A stretch of DNA of 6,313 bases from CBDUXP01 sp965371225 [NCBI: uncultured bacterium] (lineage in GTDB: Bacteria; Abyssobacteria; SURF-5; CBDUXP01): NCBI GenBank assembly GCA_965371225.1, contig CBDUXP010000112.1, forward strand, positions 1 through 6,313, read 5' to 3'. Below are positions 5,559-6,313 of the stretch, piece by piece (position 1 is the first letter of the stretch; each line of letters begins with the position of its first letter). The notes below the pieces were generated by a model, which made no database searches, had not been told where the DNA came from, and saw only the letters and a list, made by a program, of their open reading frames with translations. Position numbers and translations under genes: made by a program.

Positions 5559-5655
5559 TCCCGTCACAATCACGCGCGAGACATGGATCACGTATTCCGC
5601 GAGACCGCGGCCCGCCCGCGCCTTCCTTGCTCAACCAAAGCGTGCTGTCGGGTGG

Positions 5656-6249
5656 CTAATCGCGCGGCTCGCTTGGTCTTATTCTGAAGCTCAAGAGCTT
5701 GCGGCACTCTGTGAGGAATTTACGAGCTGCCCGTTTGGCCTGTGGACGGCTAAGGCCGTTCCGCCGGAAGCGCCCTACAAGATGCTTAAGGAAAAGATGT
5801 TCCCAATGGCTTCGAAAGCCGGTTTCAGAGACTTGCACGAGTATGCGCGGGTGATCTGGCGTAGTCATAAACCGATCGCCCTCACGCCCGGGTTGCACAT
5901 ATAGTCCTCCAGCGGTTAGGGCAAGGTCTACAAGCCCTCCCTGAGTTTCAATATCGAACTCGAGAACGATTTTCAGCACAGTGGGGCGATGAAACTCAAG
6001 AATCAGATAGATTTTGCCCTTCCGACCCTTCACTTCCGCCCACTGACCCTCCACGTCTCCCGTTTTAACATGCTCATGTACCCGCACTAGCTCTTCGATA
6101 TCAGGTCTATCGGACGTGTCAATGATGAGAAGTGGAATAAGTCGCCCCTCACCGAGCAGGACAGTAGCAATGGCCGCGTCAGCCACGATCTTCGGAAAGG
6201 TAGCCTCGTACTTCGTTCGAAAGCTAATCTTCGTCTTGCGCGGGTTCAT
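5656..6249 (-). CDS. Unrecognised 197-residue protein in lower-GC DNA
   Basis: I do not recognise a family. The protein starts MNPRKTKISF and has a basic N-terminus. Alternating hydrophobic strands follow, for example ATVLLGEGRLIPLLIID (28-44), GKIYLILEF (78-86) and VLKIVLEFDI (91-100). The last third is very basic, with Arg/Lys-rich helices (about 157-192) around NGLSRPQAKRAARKF. There is no signal peptide or membrane segment. It looks like a soluble mixed alpha/beta protein with a possible nucleic-acid-contacting tail, but that is inference. Coding DNA is close to half G+C in the lines counted, far below the genes to the left, which suggests transfer or weaker codon selection. The start ATG at 6249 has only a weak GGGA upstream and lies inside the end of the preceding gene, overlapping by 26 bases, so translation is probably coupled. 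Confidence 0.7.
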   Translation of the reverse strand: MNPRKTKISFRTKYEATFPKIVADAAIATVLLGEGRLIPLLIIDTSDRPDIEELVRVHEHVKTGDVEGQWAEVKGRKGKIYLILEFHRPTVLKIVLEFDIETQGGLVDLALTAGGLYVQPGREGDRFMTTPDHPRILVQVSETGFRSHWEHLFLKHLVGRFRRNGLSRPQAKRAARKFLTECRKLLSFRIRPSEPRD

Positions 6250-6313
6250 CTGCTAGTTCCCGGAAGATGCCCGGCTGCAACTCCACAATCTCGCCATGGG
6301 CATCAGTCAGAAG
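6224..6313 (-). CDS. C-terminal end of an upstream gene, cut by the window edge
   Basis: On the minus strand a frame is open from the window edge and ends at TAG 6226-6224. It encodes 29 residues: LLTDAHGEIVELQPG first, then IFRELADEPAQDED. The acidic, soluble-looking end resembles a genuine protein C-terminus. Its last 26 bases overlap the start of the 197-residue gene in another frame, an overlap typical of translationally coupled pairs. Too little is visible to name a family. It could be chance read-through of an open frame, but the overlap, plus the weak ribosome binding site of the next gene, favour a real gene. Confidence 0.55.
   Translation of the reverse strand, partial: LLTDAHGEIVELQPGIFRELADEPAQDED

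Noticed and set aside
5497-5634. N-terminal extension of the metallo-beta-lactamase-fold protein
   Set aside because: It has no ribosome binding site and no similarity to the fold, whereas AGGAGG stands six bases before ATG 5496; a likely -10 element lies within the extension.

Overview
The window is high-GC bacterial chromosome: one hand-counted line inside the aminotransferase gene is 45/60 G+C. The exception is the right-hand ~750 bases, where two hand-counted lines give 27/60 and 33/60. Ordinary bacterial ribosome binding sites (AGGAGG-type) precede most genes. Class I (FbaB/DhnA-type) aldolase, a phasin-like protein, a tandem-ACT protein and GTAGGGGC-type palindromic intergenic repeats fit an environmental high-GC bacterium, Chloroflexota-like or similar. 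The phylum cannot be fixed from this window.

Layout, left to right: the 3' end of a rhodanese-like sulfurtransferase (+); a 374-base non-coding stretch with a candidate promoter; a Lys/Ala-rich phasin-like protein (+); convergent to it, a class I fructose-bisphosphate aldolase (-); a divergent intergenic region; a class III omega-amino acid aminotransferase (+); a tandem pair of palindromic repeat elements; a small tandem-ACT-domain protein (+); a third copy of the repeat; a metallo-beta-lactamase-fold protein with a degenerate metal site (-); then, in lower-GC DNA, an unrecognised 197-aa protein (-) overlapped at its start by the end of another gene that runs off the window.

The genes look like separate metabolic and regulatory units rather than one pathway. 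They are single transcription units in mixed orientations, and only the last two (-) genes are clearly coupled. The aldolase acts in glycolysis/gluconeogenesis, the aminotransferase in omega-amino acid/pyruvate transamination, and the phasin-like protein possibly on polyhydroxyalkanoate granules. The ACT protein probably senses a small ligand such as an amino acid.

The most interesting structure is the repeat family. Three copies share terminal GTAGGGGC / GCCCCTAC arms and a two-hairpin plan, with stem sequences that differ between copies but keep pairing. One copy supplies the stop codon of the metallo-beta-lactamase-fold gene. Other points of note are that protein's loss of the HxHxDH motif, pentapeptide-like repeats in the phasin-like tail, a His/Cys cluster in the aminotransferase, and the overlapping unknown pair at the right edge. 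I found no complete defence system, CRISPR array, tRNA or rRNA.
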